A DNA stretch of 64,000 nucleotides from Arenibacter sp. ARW7G5Y1 (lineage in GTDB: Bacteria > Bacteroidota > Bacteroidia > Flavobacteriales > Flavobacteriaceae), in the NCBI RefSeq assembly GCF_003201775.1, contig NZ_QJJZ01000013.1, forward strand, positions 1 to 64,000, in the 5' to 3' direction. A program made the position numbers and the translations under genes. This document shows positions 8,051 through 16,470 of the stretch, piece after piece (positions within the stretch are counted from its first letter, which is position 1; every line of letters begins with the position of its first letter). Below the pieces are notes generated by a model that did no database searches, was not told the origin of the DNA, and worked only from the letters and a program-made list of their open reading frames with translations.

Positions 8051-8776
8051 ATGAAAAATTTAATGACCAAAAATATTGGTGAAATAGTTGCAGAAAACTA
8101 CCGTACGGCACAAGTATTCAAAAATCACAAAATAGATTTTTGCTGCAAGGGAAACCGGAGTATTGTAGAAGTGGCCGAAAAATATAAACTGGACGCCACT
8201 CTCCTTTTACAGGAAATTGAAACGGTGCAGCACCAAACCAATGAAAACAATATCGATTTTAAAACTTGGCCCCTGGATCTATTGGCAGACTATATAGAGA
8301 AAAAACACCATAGATATGTGGAGGCACAAATTCCGATACTAAATCAATATCTGGCCAAACTATGCCGAGTCCATGGAGACCGTCATCCAGAACTTTATGA
8401 AATTACGGAACATTTCAACAAATGCGCTGGAGAACTGGCCATGCATATGAAAAAAGAGGAACTGATCGTCTTCCCTGCCGTACGTAAAATGGTTCAGAAC
8501 AAACAATACGGCCAAGCCCCTGCTGAACAGCATTTTGGCACCATACAAAATCCAATTCAAATGATGATGCAGGAACATGAGAACGAAGGGGACCGATTTA
8601 GGCTCATAGAAGAGTTGAGCAATAATTATAACCCACCTGCCGATGCCTGCAACACCTATAGAGTAACCTTTTCCCTTCTAAAGGAGTTTGAAGAGGATTT
8701 ACACAGGCATATCCATTTGGAAAATAATATTCTCTTTCCAAAGGCCATTGCCTTGGAAAAAGAATTACGCGCTTAA
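8051..8776 (+). CDS. ric: Iron-sulfur cluster repair di-iron protein (Ric/ScdA/YtfE)
   Basis: A 241-residue protein that repairs iron-sulfur clusters damaged by NO or oxidants. The N-terminal ScdA_N domain (residues 1-65) shows IGEIVAENYRTAQVFKNHKIDFCCKGNRS, with the Cys-Cys pair. The C-terminal hemerythrin domain supplies His and Glu ligands in HHRYVEAQI, HGDRHPEL, HMKKEELIVFP, MMQEHENEG and HRHIHLENNILFP. Length matches the family. It follows the cupin by five bases and belongs to the NO-response set. Control by the Rrf2 protein upstream is likely, by analogy with NsrR regulons. Confidence 0.95.
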   Translation: MKNLMTKNIGEIVAENYRTAQVFKNHKIDFCCKGNRSIVEVAEKYKLDATLLLQEIETVQHQTNENNIDFKTWPLDLLADYIEKKHHRYVEAQIPILNQYLAKLCRVHGDRHPELYEITEHFNKCAGELAMHMKKEELIVFPAVRKMVQNKQYGQAPAEQHFGTIQNPIQMMMQEHENEGDRFRLIEELSNNYNPPADACNTYRVTFSLLKEFEEDLHRHIHLENNILFPKAIALEKELRA

Positions 8777-8967
8777 AGCTTACCTAAAAAACAACTGTAA
8801 CCAAATCCCCCAGCGACCCAATTTTATAACCATTAAGGTGTGGCACATTATCTTAAAAATCCCCCTCGCTGCACCTTATTGGCCATAAAAACCGAGGCCT
8901 CTCCTGTACAGGAACACCCACAGGGTGACCTTAAAATTTGAGCTTAACCATACTAAAACATCTTGAT

Positions 8968-9429
8968 ATGAAAGTTAAACCTATAAAAAGACATAAAGCT
9001 ATACAACCTTTGAGCAGGGAACACCATCAAGGTTTATTGTTGTCATGGAAAATTAGGACCGGTCTCTCCAAAGGAGTATCCACAAAACGTATAAAGACTT
9101 ACGTTGATTGGTTTTATACCACCTATTTGGCTCCCCATTTTGAAGAGGAGGAAAAACACCTTTTCCCTATTCTCGGAAAAGACAACGCAATGGTAAAAAA
9201 AGCAGTGGCACAACACAGAAGACTGGATCGCCTTTTCAAAAGCACCACCGAATTAAATAAGTCCTTAAACCGTATAGAGGAAGAATTGGAACAACATATC
9301 AGATTTGAGGAACGGGTACTGTTCAATGAAATTCAGAAGATGGCGACCGAACAACAATTGCAATTCATTCTAGAACATCATATCGAAACCAAATTTTCGG
9401 AAAATACCACCGATAGTTTTTGGGAATAA
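8968..9429 (+). CDS. Hemerythrin-like domain protein
   Basis: 153 residues from the ATG at 8968 (MKVKPIKRHKAIQPL). A helical hemerythrin/HHE-type fold is indicated by LSREHHQGLLL, HFEEEEKHLFPIL, QHRRLDRLF and HIRFEERVLFNEI, which give the spaced His and Glu ligands of a di-iron centre. Proteins of this kind bind oxygen or NO or aid cluster repair. A further hydrophilic N-terminal extension from 8938 is possible but less likely. It lies 191 bases after ric in the same direction. Confidence 0.85.
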   Translation: MKVKPIKRHKAIQPLSREHHQGLLLSWKIRTGLSKGVSTKRIKTYVDWFYTTYLAPHFEEEEKHLFPILGKDNAMVKKAVAQHRRLDRLFKSTTELNKSLNRIEEELEQHIRFEERVLFNEIQKMATEQQLQFILEHHIETKFSENTTDSFWE

Positions 9430-9437
9430 CAATAAAA

Positions 9438-9731
9438 ATGACGATTATGAGACTTTACAATCAACTATTAAACGAATTTAAAAGGGAACAAACAGGCTAT
9501 TCAACCATTGCCATTATTGGTCAAAGCTGTATTGGATCTGTTGCCGCCATGGTAGTCCTAATGCACCACATACCTGCAGCACTAAAATTTACCTTGCTTT
9601 TTCTGGTTACTATTTTATGTATGGCCTATAATGGTGCCGTTTTGGCCAGATTAAGTGCCAAAACCACTTTTAACCTTTTAATCTTTAGCGTCCTTTTCAG
9701 CATTTTTACCATTGTAGGGGTCCTAATTTAA
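9438..9731 (+). CDS. Small three-helix membrane protein
   Basis: About 97 residues with three hydrophobic segments (roughly residues 20-42, 47-67 and 74-97) and a basic N-terminus. No family is recognised. It starts nine bases after the hemerythrin-like gene, which suggests co-translation. The ATG at 9447 is an alternative start. Small membrane proteins of this type occur next to hemerythrin and respiratory genes in flavobacteria, but no function can be assigned. Confidence 0.65.
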   Translation: MTIMRLYNQLLNEFKREQTGYSTIAIIGQSCIGSVAAMVVLMHHIPAALKFTLLFLVTILCMAYNGAVLARLSAKTTFNLLIFSVLFSIFTIVGVLI

Positions 9732-9867
9732 CATGGGTTGGATGGAATACCAGGCGATATGTAGTAAGTGATCAAAATATGGTTCCCAGATCGGTCCGAT
9801 CTGCCCATAGACCATCAGGACAGAAGAGTTGGATATGGTAAATGATAGTCCATTATTGGCATTATAT

Positions 9868-9969
9868 AGTAAACTACCTCGGGGCAAGCCCGCGAGGCAT
9901 TCGTAGGAAACGAACTTTAATTTTCGAGGCAAGCCTCGGGGTATTATACCCTTTGGCGGTGCCAATAAA
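9868..9969 (+). repeat. REP-like 102-base element, copy 1
   Basis: Identical to 27837-27938 except for one base (C in GCCCGCGAGG, T in the other copy). It folds as three hairpins in a row: CCTCG-GGGC-AA-GCCC-G-CGAGG, CGAGGC-AA-GCCTCG, and GGGTA-TTA-TACCC, ending near GGCGGTGCC. It sits between the small membrane protein and the ferredoxin gene. The rest of the gap 9732-9994 shows no supported gene. The layout is that of REP/RAYT-type or miniature mobile elements. No transposase is nearby. Confidence 0.8.
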
Positions 9970-9994
9970 TTGAACCCACGATAATTCAAATTAC

Positions 9995-10336
9995 ATGAAA
10001 CCCGAACCCTACACTTTTACTTATATTGACGAATTTGGGGACAGTAATACCGCTATTTGTAGCCTAAACGAATACCATAGCCTTATGGAACTTCTATTTG
10101 ATAAATATTTGCAGGAATGGGGAGATTGCAAAGGCAGGGCCTGGTGCGGAACATGTCATATACAAATTCTTCAAGGTGCTCTAAGTTCAAAAATAGAGGG
10201 CGATGAAAAACAGACCTTATCCCAACTGGAGGATGCCTCCTCTTTAAGTAGATTGGCATGTCAAATTCCAGTTAATGGGGACCTACATAATTTGGTTTTT
10301 AAAATAGTTACGGACAATGATTTCGGTTTAAAGTGA
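9995..10336 (+). CDS. 2Fe-2S ferredoxin
   Basis: 113 residues. A plant/bacterial type [2Fe-2S] ferredoxin with the cluster loop CKGRAWCGTC (residues 46-55; three Cys) and the distal fourth ligand in LACQIPVNGDL near residue 89. It is soluble and lacks a signal, so it acts in the cytoplasm as an electron carrier. Position just before the truncated haemoglobin suggests it reduces that protein or the di-iron proteins of the cluster (inference). Confidence 0.9.
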   Translation: MKPEPYTFTYIDEFGDSNTAICSLNEYHSLMELLFDKYLQEWGDCKGRAWCGTCHIQILQGALSSKIEGDEKQTLSQLEDASSLSRLACQIPVNGDLHNLVFKIVTDNDFGLK

Positions 10337-10470
10337 TCCTAAAACGTGAAGGCAAAAGATATAGTTGGGCCTGTAGAATTCCAAACAAGTATTCTAAACG
10401 CCCAAACATTGCAAAATATAGATTCAACGGACTACCTTTACAGTATTCCCTGAGCCATTAAATTTAAATT

Positions 10471-10869
10471 ATGTTGTTAAAATCGGAGATTAAGGAGAGA
10501 GAGGACGTGAACCTATTAGTGGTTAGTTTTTACACCAAGATTAGGGAGCACCAAATATTGGGGCCTATTTTTAATGGCATAATCAAGGACTGGGACAGCC
10601 ACTTGGAATTATTGACCGATTTTTGGGAGAGTCAATTATTGCTAAAGCGAAAATATATAGGTAATCCAATTGCCGTTCATCAGGAGGTAGACAAGAAAAT
10701 GAACCATACAATTACTCCTGAACATTTTGGACTTTGGCTAAACGAATGGTTTGCCACCATTGATGAGCTTTTTGAAGGGGACGTTGCGTGGATAGCCAAA
10801 AATAGGGCCCAAAAAATGTCCACCATGTTATATATGAACATCTATCAACACAGAACCAAGGACCATTAA
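10471..10869 (+). CDS. Group III truncated haemoglobin
   Basis: 132 residues, the length of a 2-on-2 globin. Group III traits: VSFYTKIREHQILGPIFNG at the start, DWDSHLELLTDFWESQLL with the E-helix region, NPIAVHQEV carrying the proximal His (near residue 71), and LWLNEWFATIDELFEG. Such globins bind oxygen and NO and in several bacteria detoxify NO or peroxide. The stop overlaps by four bases the end of the convergent nos operon gene, so the two clusters are tail to tail with no terminator between them. Confidence 0.92.
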   Translation: MLLKSEIKEREDVNLLVVSFYTKIREHQILGPIFNGIIKDWDSHLELLTDFWESQLLLKRKYIGNPIAVHQEVDKKMNHTITPEHFGLWLNEWFATIDELFEGDVAWIAKNRAQKMSTMLYMNIYQHRTKDH

Positions 10870-12086
10870 ACTTTTGCCTTAACACCATTGCCTTTGGAAG
10901 AATGCCCTAGGAGCACTAATACGGCCAATGGGATCAATATACTGGTACCTGCCAGAAATTTTGAATAATCTTCCCCTAAGGGCCAACCCATCCATGCAGC
11001 CATTCCCCTATAAAATATAAGGATTTCGGTAAGCAGAAAGCCTAACAGGTACAATGCACTGGCCGTTTTGGACAGTCTTATCAACCCAAAAAATTCCAAA
11101 AAGAATAACAGTCCCATGCTAATGACACCCAAAAAGGTCCAATGTAAATAACCAATAGTAAAATCCAGAATCGTTGCGGCCAAATTTGCAAAGTAGGGCC
11201 AAGCGGTGAGCCATTGTAACATCATTTTAACCAACAATAGGAAAGCCACCAACTTTAAAACATTCAACCGAAATGGGGAAAGTGCCGATTTCAATACCAC
11301 TTTATTTACAAGGCAGATATTTAACAGTATGCCAAAGCCCATCAGCTGCAATACAGCGCCCAAACCTCCCAAAAGATAATAAATCATTGGAGGTCCCGTC
11401 CATAGGGTAGACAGAAAAAAACTCAGAATAATTCCCAGAACCGTGGTCAGGAAAAAGTACCTAAAAGTCTTTTGGGAAATATTAATTTGAAGTTGTTCCA
11501 ATAAATAAAAAAAGAGTCCTAAAAGCGCCATTACCATCCAACCGTTATACTGAAAATGTAAATAGAAATAAATGGCCAGTCGGTACCATATGGATTCCGG
11601 TCCTAAAACCGTCATAATGGCACCTAAGGACCAAGGGCCAATACTGGAGCCTACCATGAACCAGAGGGCATATTTTACACAGCTATAGGCCTTTGTGCCC
11701 TTAAAGGGCAAAGGAACATATTTTATAAAAAAAACGGAAAACCAATAGGAGGCCAGCAGAAATAAAGTGGAGAATATTATAGAAAATAGGGCATACCCTT
11801 GAAAGGGAAAGGACAATAGCATCCCCAACAAACAAATCTGTGTAAACCAAAAAATTCTTCGGTACTTCCTATCCAAAACCCCTTTGTCCAAAAAGAGATG
11901 GTACAACAAGGTGGTAAGCGCAATATACACCCAGCCCAAAAGTGCTATATGGGAATGTGTATGCACCATAAACCTATAATTGATCGGCATTGTGGCCACA
12001 ACAAACGTCCGCAATAACACGCCCAATAAGGCAGCCAATAAAAAATAGCCTAGGGATACTTTAATATGGGTTCTGCTAGCAATCAC
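10866..12086 (-). CDS. Polytopic membrane protein of the nos operon (haem-copper oxidase subunit I-like or NnrS-like)
   Basis: 406 residues with about twelve hydrophobic segments. Conserved-looking His residues lie within or next to helices: FMVHTHSHIALLGWVY (residues 40-55), YLHFQYNGWMVMALLG (about 175-190) and GYLHWTFLG (about 318). These recall haem-binding helices of oxidase subunit I or NnrS-type proteins, but no complete catalytic set is visible, so the family remains open. It is the last gene of the nos operon, 31 bases after nosY. A role in haem or copper handling, or in electron supply to NosZ, is an inference. Confidence 0.65.
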   Translation of the reverse strand: MIASRTHIKVSLGYFLLAALLGVLLRTFVVATMPINYRFMVHTHSHIALLGWVYIALTTLLYHLFLDKGVLDRKYRRIFWFTQICLLGMLLSFPFQGYALFSIIFSTLFLLASYWFSVFFIKYVPLPFKGTKAYSCVKYALWFMVGSSIGPWSLGAIMTVLGPESIWYRLAIYFYLHFQYNGWMVMALLGLFFYLLEQLQINISQKTFRYFFLTTVLGIILSFFLSTLWTGPPMIYYLLGGLGAVLQLMGFGILLNICLVNKVVLKSALSPFRLNVLKLVAFLLLVKMMLQWLTAWPYFANLAATILDFTIGYLHWTFLGVISMGLLFFLEFFGLIRLSKTASALYLLGFLLTEILIFYRGMAAWMGWPLGEDYSKFLAGTSILIPLAVLVLLGHSSKGNGVKAKV

Positions 12087-12117
12087 GCAATATCATGGAA
12101 TTGAGTCAAAGATATCA

Positions 12118-12900
12118 TTAAAAATCCTTTCTTTTGGCTACATAGGCCAAACGCCATACAGGGATTACCGTCCATAGGCACAACATAAAGATAGACATAA
12201 AAAGTCCTAGGTTGGTTCCGAAAAACTGTTTGAAAATGGCACCCGTATATCCCAAAAGGGCGGAAATATCAAGCTTTAACAGGATTAAAGTCCTGGATAG
12301 GTCTATAGGATTGAACATGGTGGCAATCAGGGAAAGGTTATCCAAGGGATATTCCTCAAAAACGATCAACGACATTAGGAAAAGTCCGTCGTAAATTACC
12401 GCCAAAAACAACCAGGCCAGGACGGCATATCCAAAACCTTTTATCTTATTTTCATTGGACAGGGCAATATTAAAGGCAACTGCCGTAAAGATCAGCGTTA
12501 AAAACGCACCTGTTATCAATAATAGTGAAAAATCCCAAATGGCATTGCTTTGAAACAGTCCGTACAGTGCAAAGGGAATTCCCAGTCCCAATACCAAACT
12601 CACCGTCAACGAACCGGCAACCCCCAAATATTGGCCAAGAAAAATGGAGGACCTTTTAATGGGCTGTGCCAAAAGAAGCTCTGTAAATTCCTTGGAATTG
12701 TAGTAATACATGACACCAAAAATAGTCCCGATCAAGGGTACCAAAACAATAATAACGTTCATTAGGGTAATTACGGCCTTGGAGAGCTCATTGTTCAAAA
12801 ACAACAATACAAAGCCCAGCAATAGATAGAACAAGAAATAAACGTAACTCCAACGGCTACGCATTAGATCGTAAAAACTATATTTTAATATCTTAATCAT
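12118..12900 (-). CDS. nosY: NosY-type ABC transporter permease
   Basis: 260 residues with six hydrophobic segments and a short basic N-terminus (MIKILKYSFYDLMRSRWSY), the form of ABC-2 permeases. The segment YYYNSKEFTELLLAQPIKRSSIFLGQYLG is typical of NosY. With NosF and NosD it forms the NosDFY complex that matures the copper-sulfide CuZ centre of nitrous oxide reductase. It overlaps nosF by eight bases. Confidence 0.92.
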   Translation of the reverse strand: MIKILKYSFYDLMRSRWSYVYFLFYLLLGFVLLFLNNELSKAVITLMNVIIVLVPLIGTIFGVMYYYNSKEFTELLLAQPIKRSSIFLGQYLGVAGSLTVSLVLGLGIPFALYGLFQSNAIWDFSLLLITGAFLTLIFTAVAFNIALSNENKIKGFGYAVLAWLFLAVIYDGLFLMSLIVFEEYPLDNLSLIATMFNPIDLSRTLILLKLDISALLGYTGAIFKQFFGTNLGLFMSIFMLCLWTVIPVWRLAYVAKRKDF

Positions 12901-13603
12901 GATTGTTGTGGGTTGATATTGCCGCTATGGCACGTTCAAAATTGCTTTGACCAGTTTTGGTCTTTAATTCCGTAATACTGCCTTTAAAATAAATTTTACC
13001 TTCAAGTAAGTAAACGATCTGGTCTGAAACCTCTTCTACAAATTGCATAATATGGGAGGTGATCAAGAACGTCTTTCCTTTTTCCCTTTCTTCAAAAATT
13101 AACTCCTTGAGACGGATCAGTGCCAAGGGATCCAAACCATTGGTAGGTTCGTCCAAAATAATCAAGGGACTGTCGAACATAAAGGTCAGTACAATATTTA
13201 CCTTTTGTTTGGTACCTCCGGATAGGTTGCTCAATTTATTATCCAAGAATGGCTCCAATCCAAATAGACCGATCAACTTTTGTTCGTCGCTCGGTTTTTG
13301 TCGAATATCCTTAATCATTGCTATTAATTCCCTGACCTTCAGGTTTCCCGGAAAATTGGCAATTTGGGGAAGGTAATTTATGTCTTGGCGGTACTTCCAC
13401 CTATTACCAATAGGGGTATCCATCACTTCTATGGTCCCTTTATTGGGAATCACCATACCCAACACCGTTTTTATCAAAGTTGTTTTACCGGAACCATTGG
13501 GCCCCAGGATAGCAGAAATACCTCCTTGGGCAATATCGAGATCCAATCCGGCCAATACCACATTTTTACCAAATCTCTTATGTAGGCTTTCAACGTGTAT
13601 CAT
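12893..13603 (-). CDS. nosF: NosF-type ABC transporter ATP-binding protein
   Basis: 236 residues, one ABC ATPase domain. Walker A GPNGSGKTTL (near residue 34), Q-loop region NYLPQ, signature LSGGTKQKVN, Walker B PLIILDEPTNGLD and the switch His in LITSHIMQFVEE are all present. It drives the NosDFY machinery at the inner membrane. It overlaps nosY by eight and nosD by four bases, showing tight translational coupling. Confidence 0.95.
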   Translation of the reverse strand: MIHVESLHKRFGKNVVLAGLDLDIAQGGISAILGPNGSGKTTLIKTVLGMVIPNKGTIEVMDTPIGNRWKYRQDINYLPQIANFPGNLKVRELIAMIKDIRQKPSDEQKLIGLFGLEPFLDNKLSNLSGGTKQKVNIVLTFMFDSPLIILDEPTNGLDPLALIRLKELIFEEREKGKTFLITSHIMQFVEEVSDQIVYLLEGKIYFKGSITELKTKTGQSNFERAIAAISTHNNHD

Positions 13604-14838
13604 TTAATTCTTTTCATTAAGGGTTTTGCATCAACTAATTCGTCGGGAGTAAAAACAGGGGATACTTTTTCAGAAAAATCAATAATATCCATAAACAAAC
13701 TACGCAACAGTATAATAGTTTCGGGGGTTCTGTTCACGATATAGGAGAATAACTTTACCGGCCTGTAGGGAATATCACCAGTCCCGTTCCTATCCAGATC
13801 GTATCCTGTATAATTGCTCCAATAATTTTCATCAAAAATATTGTCGTTCAAATTACTGTTGTAGGCCAGATCGAAGGAATTGTACAAAAAGTTATTATGG
13901 ATAAAGGTATTGGTGTAACAGGCTCCACGCACTTTAATGGCCCAGCCATTTTTTATAAAGTTATTTTTGGAATAATTTATCCTATTGGAGCCTTCGATAC
14001 TGATGCCTACTGTATTCTCTTCAAAGGTATTGCCCGTAATTTCTGCATCATTGATCTCCTTCAACAATATCCCAAAAGAGGCAGTACCCCAATTTTTTCT
14101 AAACGTATTGCCCAACATTTTTATCCTTTTGGAGAACATGACCGCAACCCCTGCCCCATTGTTCTCAAAGGTATTGTCCTTATAAATGTCATCATTGGAA
14201 AACATAAAGTGCAGCCCATACCGAAGATTGTCCGAACTGATATTGTTTTCTATAGTGATATTGTCCGAAAACTCCAGATAGATACCATCCCTTACGTGTT
14301 GCACAATATTGCGTTCCACCACAATATTCTGTGAATACCATAATTGTATGCCGTTTCCGGAATTGTATTCGTCTACGGCATCCCCGATTATCTTATTGTG
14401 ATATACCTTTCCGTTCTTACACTTCTCCAAATAAATGCCGAAGAAGAGCTTTTCCAACACCACATTCTGTATTAAAAAATGTTCACTCTGCACCACCCTA
14501 ATGGCAGCATAATCTGCCGTATAACTGGTTCCTACATTGATGATGAACAAACCGTCTATGGTAACATTGTCCGAAACTATGGTTATAATTTCACCCTTAT
14601 CGCCACCATCGATTACAGGATAGTTTTCCCCAATAAGGGTCAGGGGTTTGGTTATTTGGATATTGAATTCGTTATAGGTCCCCTTTTTGATCAAAAGTGT
14701 ATCAAAATCAGCGGCCATGGCTACACCCTCCTTGATAGTTTTCACCTTACAGGATCCGCAGACCGTAATGGTCCCTGCCTGTAAATGAATACCAAAAAGC
14801 AACAGTAAAGAGCAGAAAAATACCTCCCTCCTTTTCAT
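13600..14838 (-). CDS. nosD: Periplasmic copper-binding maturation factor NosD
   Basis: About 412 residues from the ATG at 14838. A longer reading from 14883 would overlap the cupin gene and lacks a good signal. The signal peptide MKRREVFFCSLLLLFGIHLQA is followed by a parallel beta-helix built of repeated Asn/Gly-rich rungs of the type xxIxxNxFxxNxxG (CASH/NosD repeats), with SNDDIYKDNTFENNGAG and SKRIKMLGNTFRKNWG as examples. It is exported and works with NosF and NosY in assembling the NosZ copper site. Its ATG shares one base with the stop of the preceding cupin gene. Confidence 0.95.
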   Translation of the reverse strand: MKRREVFFCSLLLLFGIHLQAGTITVCGSCKVKTIKEGVAMAADFDTLLIKKGTYNEFNIQITKPLTLIGENYPVIDGGDKGEIITIVSDNVTIDGLFIINVGTSYTADYAAIRVVQSEHFLIQNVVLEKLFFGIYLEKCKNGKVYHNKIIGDAVDEYNSGNGIQLWYSQNIVVERNIVQHVRDGIYLEFSDNITIENNISSDNLRYGLHFMFSNDDIYKDNTFENNGAGVAVMFSKRIKMLGNTFRKNWGTASFGILLKEINDAEITGNTFEENTVGISIEGSNRINYSKNNFIKNGWAIKVRGACYTNTFIHNNFLYNSFDLAYNSNLNDNIFDENYWSNYTGYDLDRNGTGDIPYRPVKLFSYIVNRTPETIILLRSLFMDIIDFSEKVSPVFTPDELVDAKPLMKRIK

Positions 14839-15131
14839 TATCTGATAATCAGAAATTTTGAATTTTCCTCGGCCGATACCCAATGTGGCACGTCTTTGGG
14901 GAAACTGAAGTGTTGTTGACCACTTATGAAGTAGGAATTACCATTGATATGAAAGATTATCTTTCCTTCCAAAACAATCAGCTGTGCATCTGTAGGGGCA
15001 GTATGTTCCGGAAAAATGGCATCCTTTTCCAAGCTAATATTCAAAATCTCCAAGGCATCGGTTTTTACCAATTTATTTACCTGAAGTTTATTGTATTCCT
15101 GATTTTTTATCTGATCGCTAACGGTGTACAT
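14838..15131 (-). CDS. Small cupin-domain protein of the nos operon
   Basis: 97 residues. A single cupin barrel: EHTAPTDAQLIVLEGKIIF (motif 1, His and Glu ligand positions) and HFSFPKDVPHWVSAEENS (motif 2 His). No signal peptide, so probably cytoplasmic. Its stop overlaps the nosD start (TAATG). Its ligand is unknown. Its presence inside a nos operon, together with a second cupin in the adjacent NO-response cluster, makes a metal or redox-sensing role attractive but unproven. Confidence 0.75.
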   Translation of the reverse strand: MYTVSDQIKNQEYNKLQVNKLVKTDALEILNISLEKDAIFPEHTAPTDAQLIVLEGKIIFHINGNSYFISGQQHFSFPKDVPHWVSAEENSKFLIIR

Positions 15132-15245
15132 AGTTATTGTTTTTTTTGGCTAAGTAATTCCAACCACCAAGGAATGGAGGAAGTAAATTTCAGCGCTGTT
15201 CTTATTTACCTTCCATGGGAATCCCATGGGCTGCATTTTGAATGT

Positions 15246-15680
15246 TTATAATTGAAATCTCAACTTTAACTGGTCCCAGGTCAATAGGTCCCCCTCATAG
15301 GTCAACAGCGCATCTACTGCAGCTTGCTCTGTCTTAAAGGCCGTTAAAAACTCTCCCATAGGGCTGGGTATGCGATTGCTTATAAGATAGGTGGCTTTGG
15401 TTGCATTTATCAATTCCCCAGGTTGATTGTAATCGTTCACCAAAAAATAGGCCACTTGCTTAATATCTATGTCCTTGAGGTGGTTCATCATACATTCACT
15501 TGAATCGAACTTAAAGACTTTACCCTTATCGGTAACAATTTCAGCTGCATGTTGCCGGTCCACTATGGTCATACTACAAAAATGACATCCATCGGACCCA
15601 TAGGATATTGGTTGCGGACCAACATTACAGGAAGATGTCAACAATAAAAATAAAAAGACCACTATTCTGTAGTTCACCAT
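15246..15680 (-). CDS. nosL: Copper chaperone lipoprotein NosL
   Basis: 144 residues from the ATG at 15680, which places a proper signal (VNYRIVVFLFLLLTSSC) with lipobox at the start. The reading could extend to 15752, but that adds a non-signal stretch overlapping the upstream gene. The NosL copper motif GCHFCSMTI (Cys-x2-Cys-x-Met) is followed by DRQHAAEIVTDKGKVFKFDSSECMM. NosL supplies Cu(I) to apo-NosZ in the periplasm. It lies between the membrane protein gene and the cupin. A 114-base gap with no recognisable gene follows it. Confidence 0.93.
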   Translation of the reverse strand: MVNYRIVVFLFLLLTSSCNVGPQPISYGSDGCHFCSMTIVDRQHAAEIVTDKGKVFKFDSSECMMNHLKDIDIKQVAYFLVNDYNQPGELINATKATYLISNRIPSPMGEFLTAFKTEQAAVDALLTYEGDLLTWDQLKLRFQL

Positions 15681-15694
15681 ATTAAATTCTAAAA

Positions 15695-16339
15695 TTAAGT
15701 AGTTACCGCATTTTTTGATTGCCGCTTTGTTTTCAATCCCTTTTTCTTCCATCCAAGATAGGAGGCTACCAATGTAAGTGACATTCCTACAAACATCATA
15801 TAAGCCCCAACACTTGGGAGGGAGGTTACATCAAAATTCAACATTTTTTGAAAACCCAACAAAGGTGGCTTATAGGTCATAGGGGTTCCATCCTCATTGA
15901 TTACTTTAATAATGGCATGTGGATCTAGGTTGGAACCATAATCCGTAAGCCATTGATTAAAATCGTACATTCCCAATATTCCTAAAAGGGACATCAGCAC
16001 AAACCAGCCCAAGAACCATTTAAAATCCACTTTTCCAAAAAATCCCATTAAGCCTATAAGCACTCCAAGGATCACCATTCCAATGATAACCTTGGGAAAA
16101 ACATCAAATTCCCACATCTCCCCGGGTTTTGGGATGGTTTTCATACCAATATAGTGATTTAATCCGTCTATATTCTGTAAATCAAATTCAGAGACCCCTT
16201 CTATTCCCGAAATATGAATATTCATGCCCAACGGTTCTGGATATTGAGGAGCCCCCAACATAATGTTCCATAAAGGAAAGGCAAACAATCCCAATAGAAA
16301 TAATGGGCCAATAATCATTATTATACTTGCATTTTTCAT
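15695..16339 (-). CDS. Membrane protein of the nos operon
   Basis: 214 residues with four hydrophobic segments (near 7-27, 84-102, 108-125 and 178-197). Between the first and second helix is a loop of about 55 residues facing the periplasm. No named family recognised. The fixed place between nosZ and nosL suggests a partner in NosZ maturation or in electron transfer from the quinone pool. The C-terminus is basic (KKKGLKTKRQSK), as expected for a cytoplasmic tail. Confidence 0.8.
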   Translation of the reverse strand: MKNASIIMIIGPLFLLGLFAFPLWNIMLGAPQYPEPLGMNIHISGIEGVSEFDLQNIDGLNHYIGMKTIPKPGEMWEFDVFPKVIIGMVILGVLIGLMGFFGKVDFKWFLGWFVLMSLLGILGMYDFNQWLTDYGSNLDPHAIIKVINEDGTPMTYKPPLLGFQKMLNFDVTSLPSVGAYMMFVGMSLTLVASYLGWKKKGLKTKRQSKNAVTT

Positions 16340-16410
16340 TTCTTATTGTCATTTTATTATTTACAAATTGAAAAATGTATTGGATGGTTGTCCCCCTCTT
16401 CAACTTGTTA

Positions 16411-16447
16411 AAAAAGCGGGCAGTTTCTTCAACCAGACCCGCTTTTC
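16411..16447 (-). terminator. Terminator-like hairpin between nosZ and the maturation genes
   Basis: On the minus strand AAAAGCGGG (16446-16438), a 17-base loop, CCCGCTTTT (16420-16412) and further T residues follow the nosZ stop at 16471. It has the form of a strong intrinsic terminator inside an otherwise continuous operon. Partial termination would give more nosZ than maturation-gene mRNA. Confidence 0.7.
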
Positions 16448-16470
16448 TTCAAAACTAAAAATAAGTAATC

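Noticed and set aside
9723-9989. An 88-codon minus-strand frame across the first REP-like element
   Set aside because: About half of it is translation of the repeat. The remainder might be a gene relic but has no recognisable motif.
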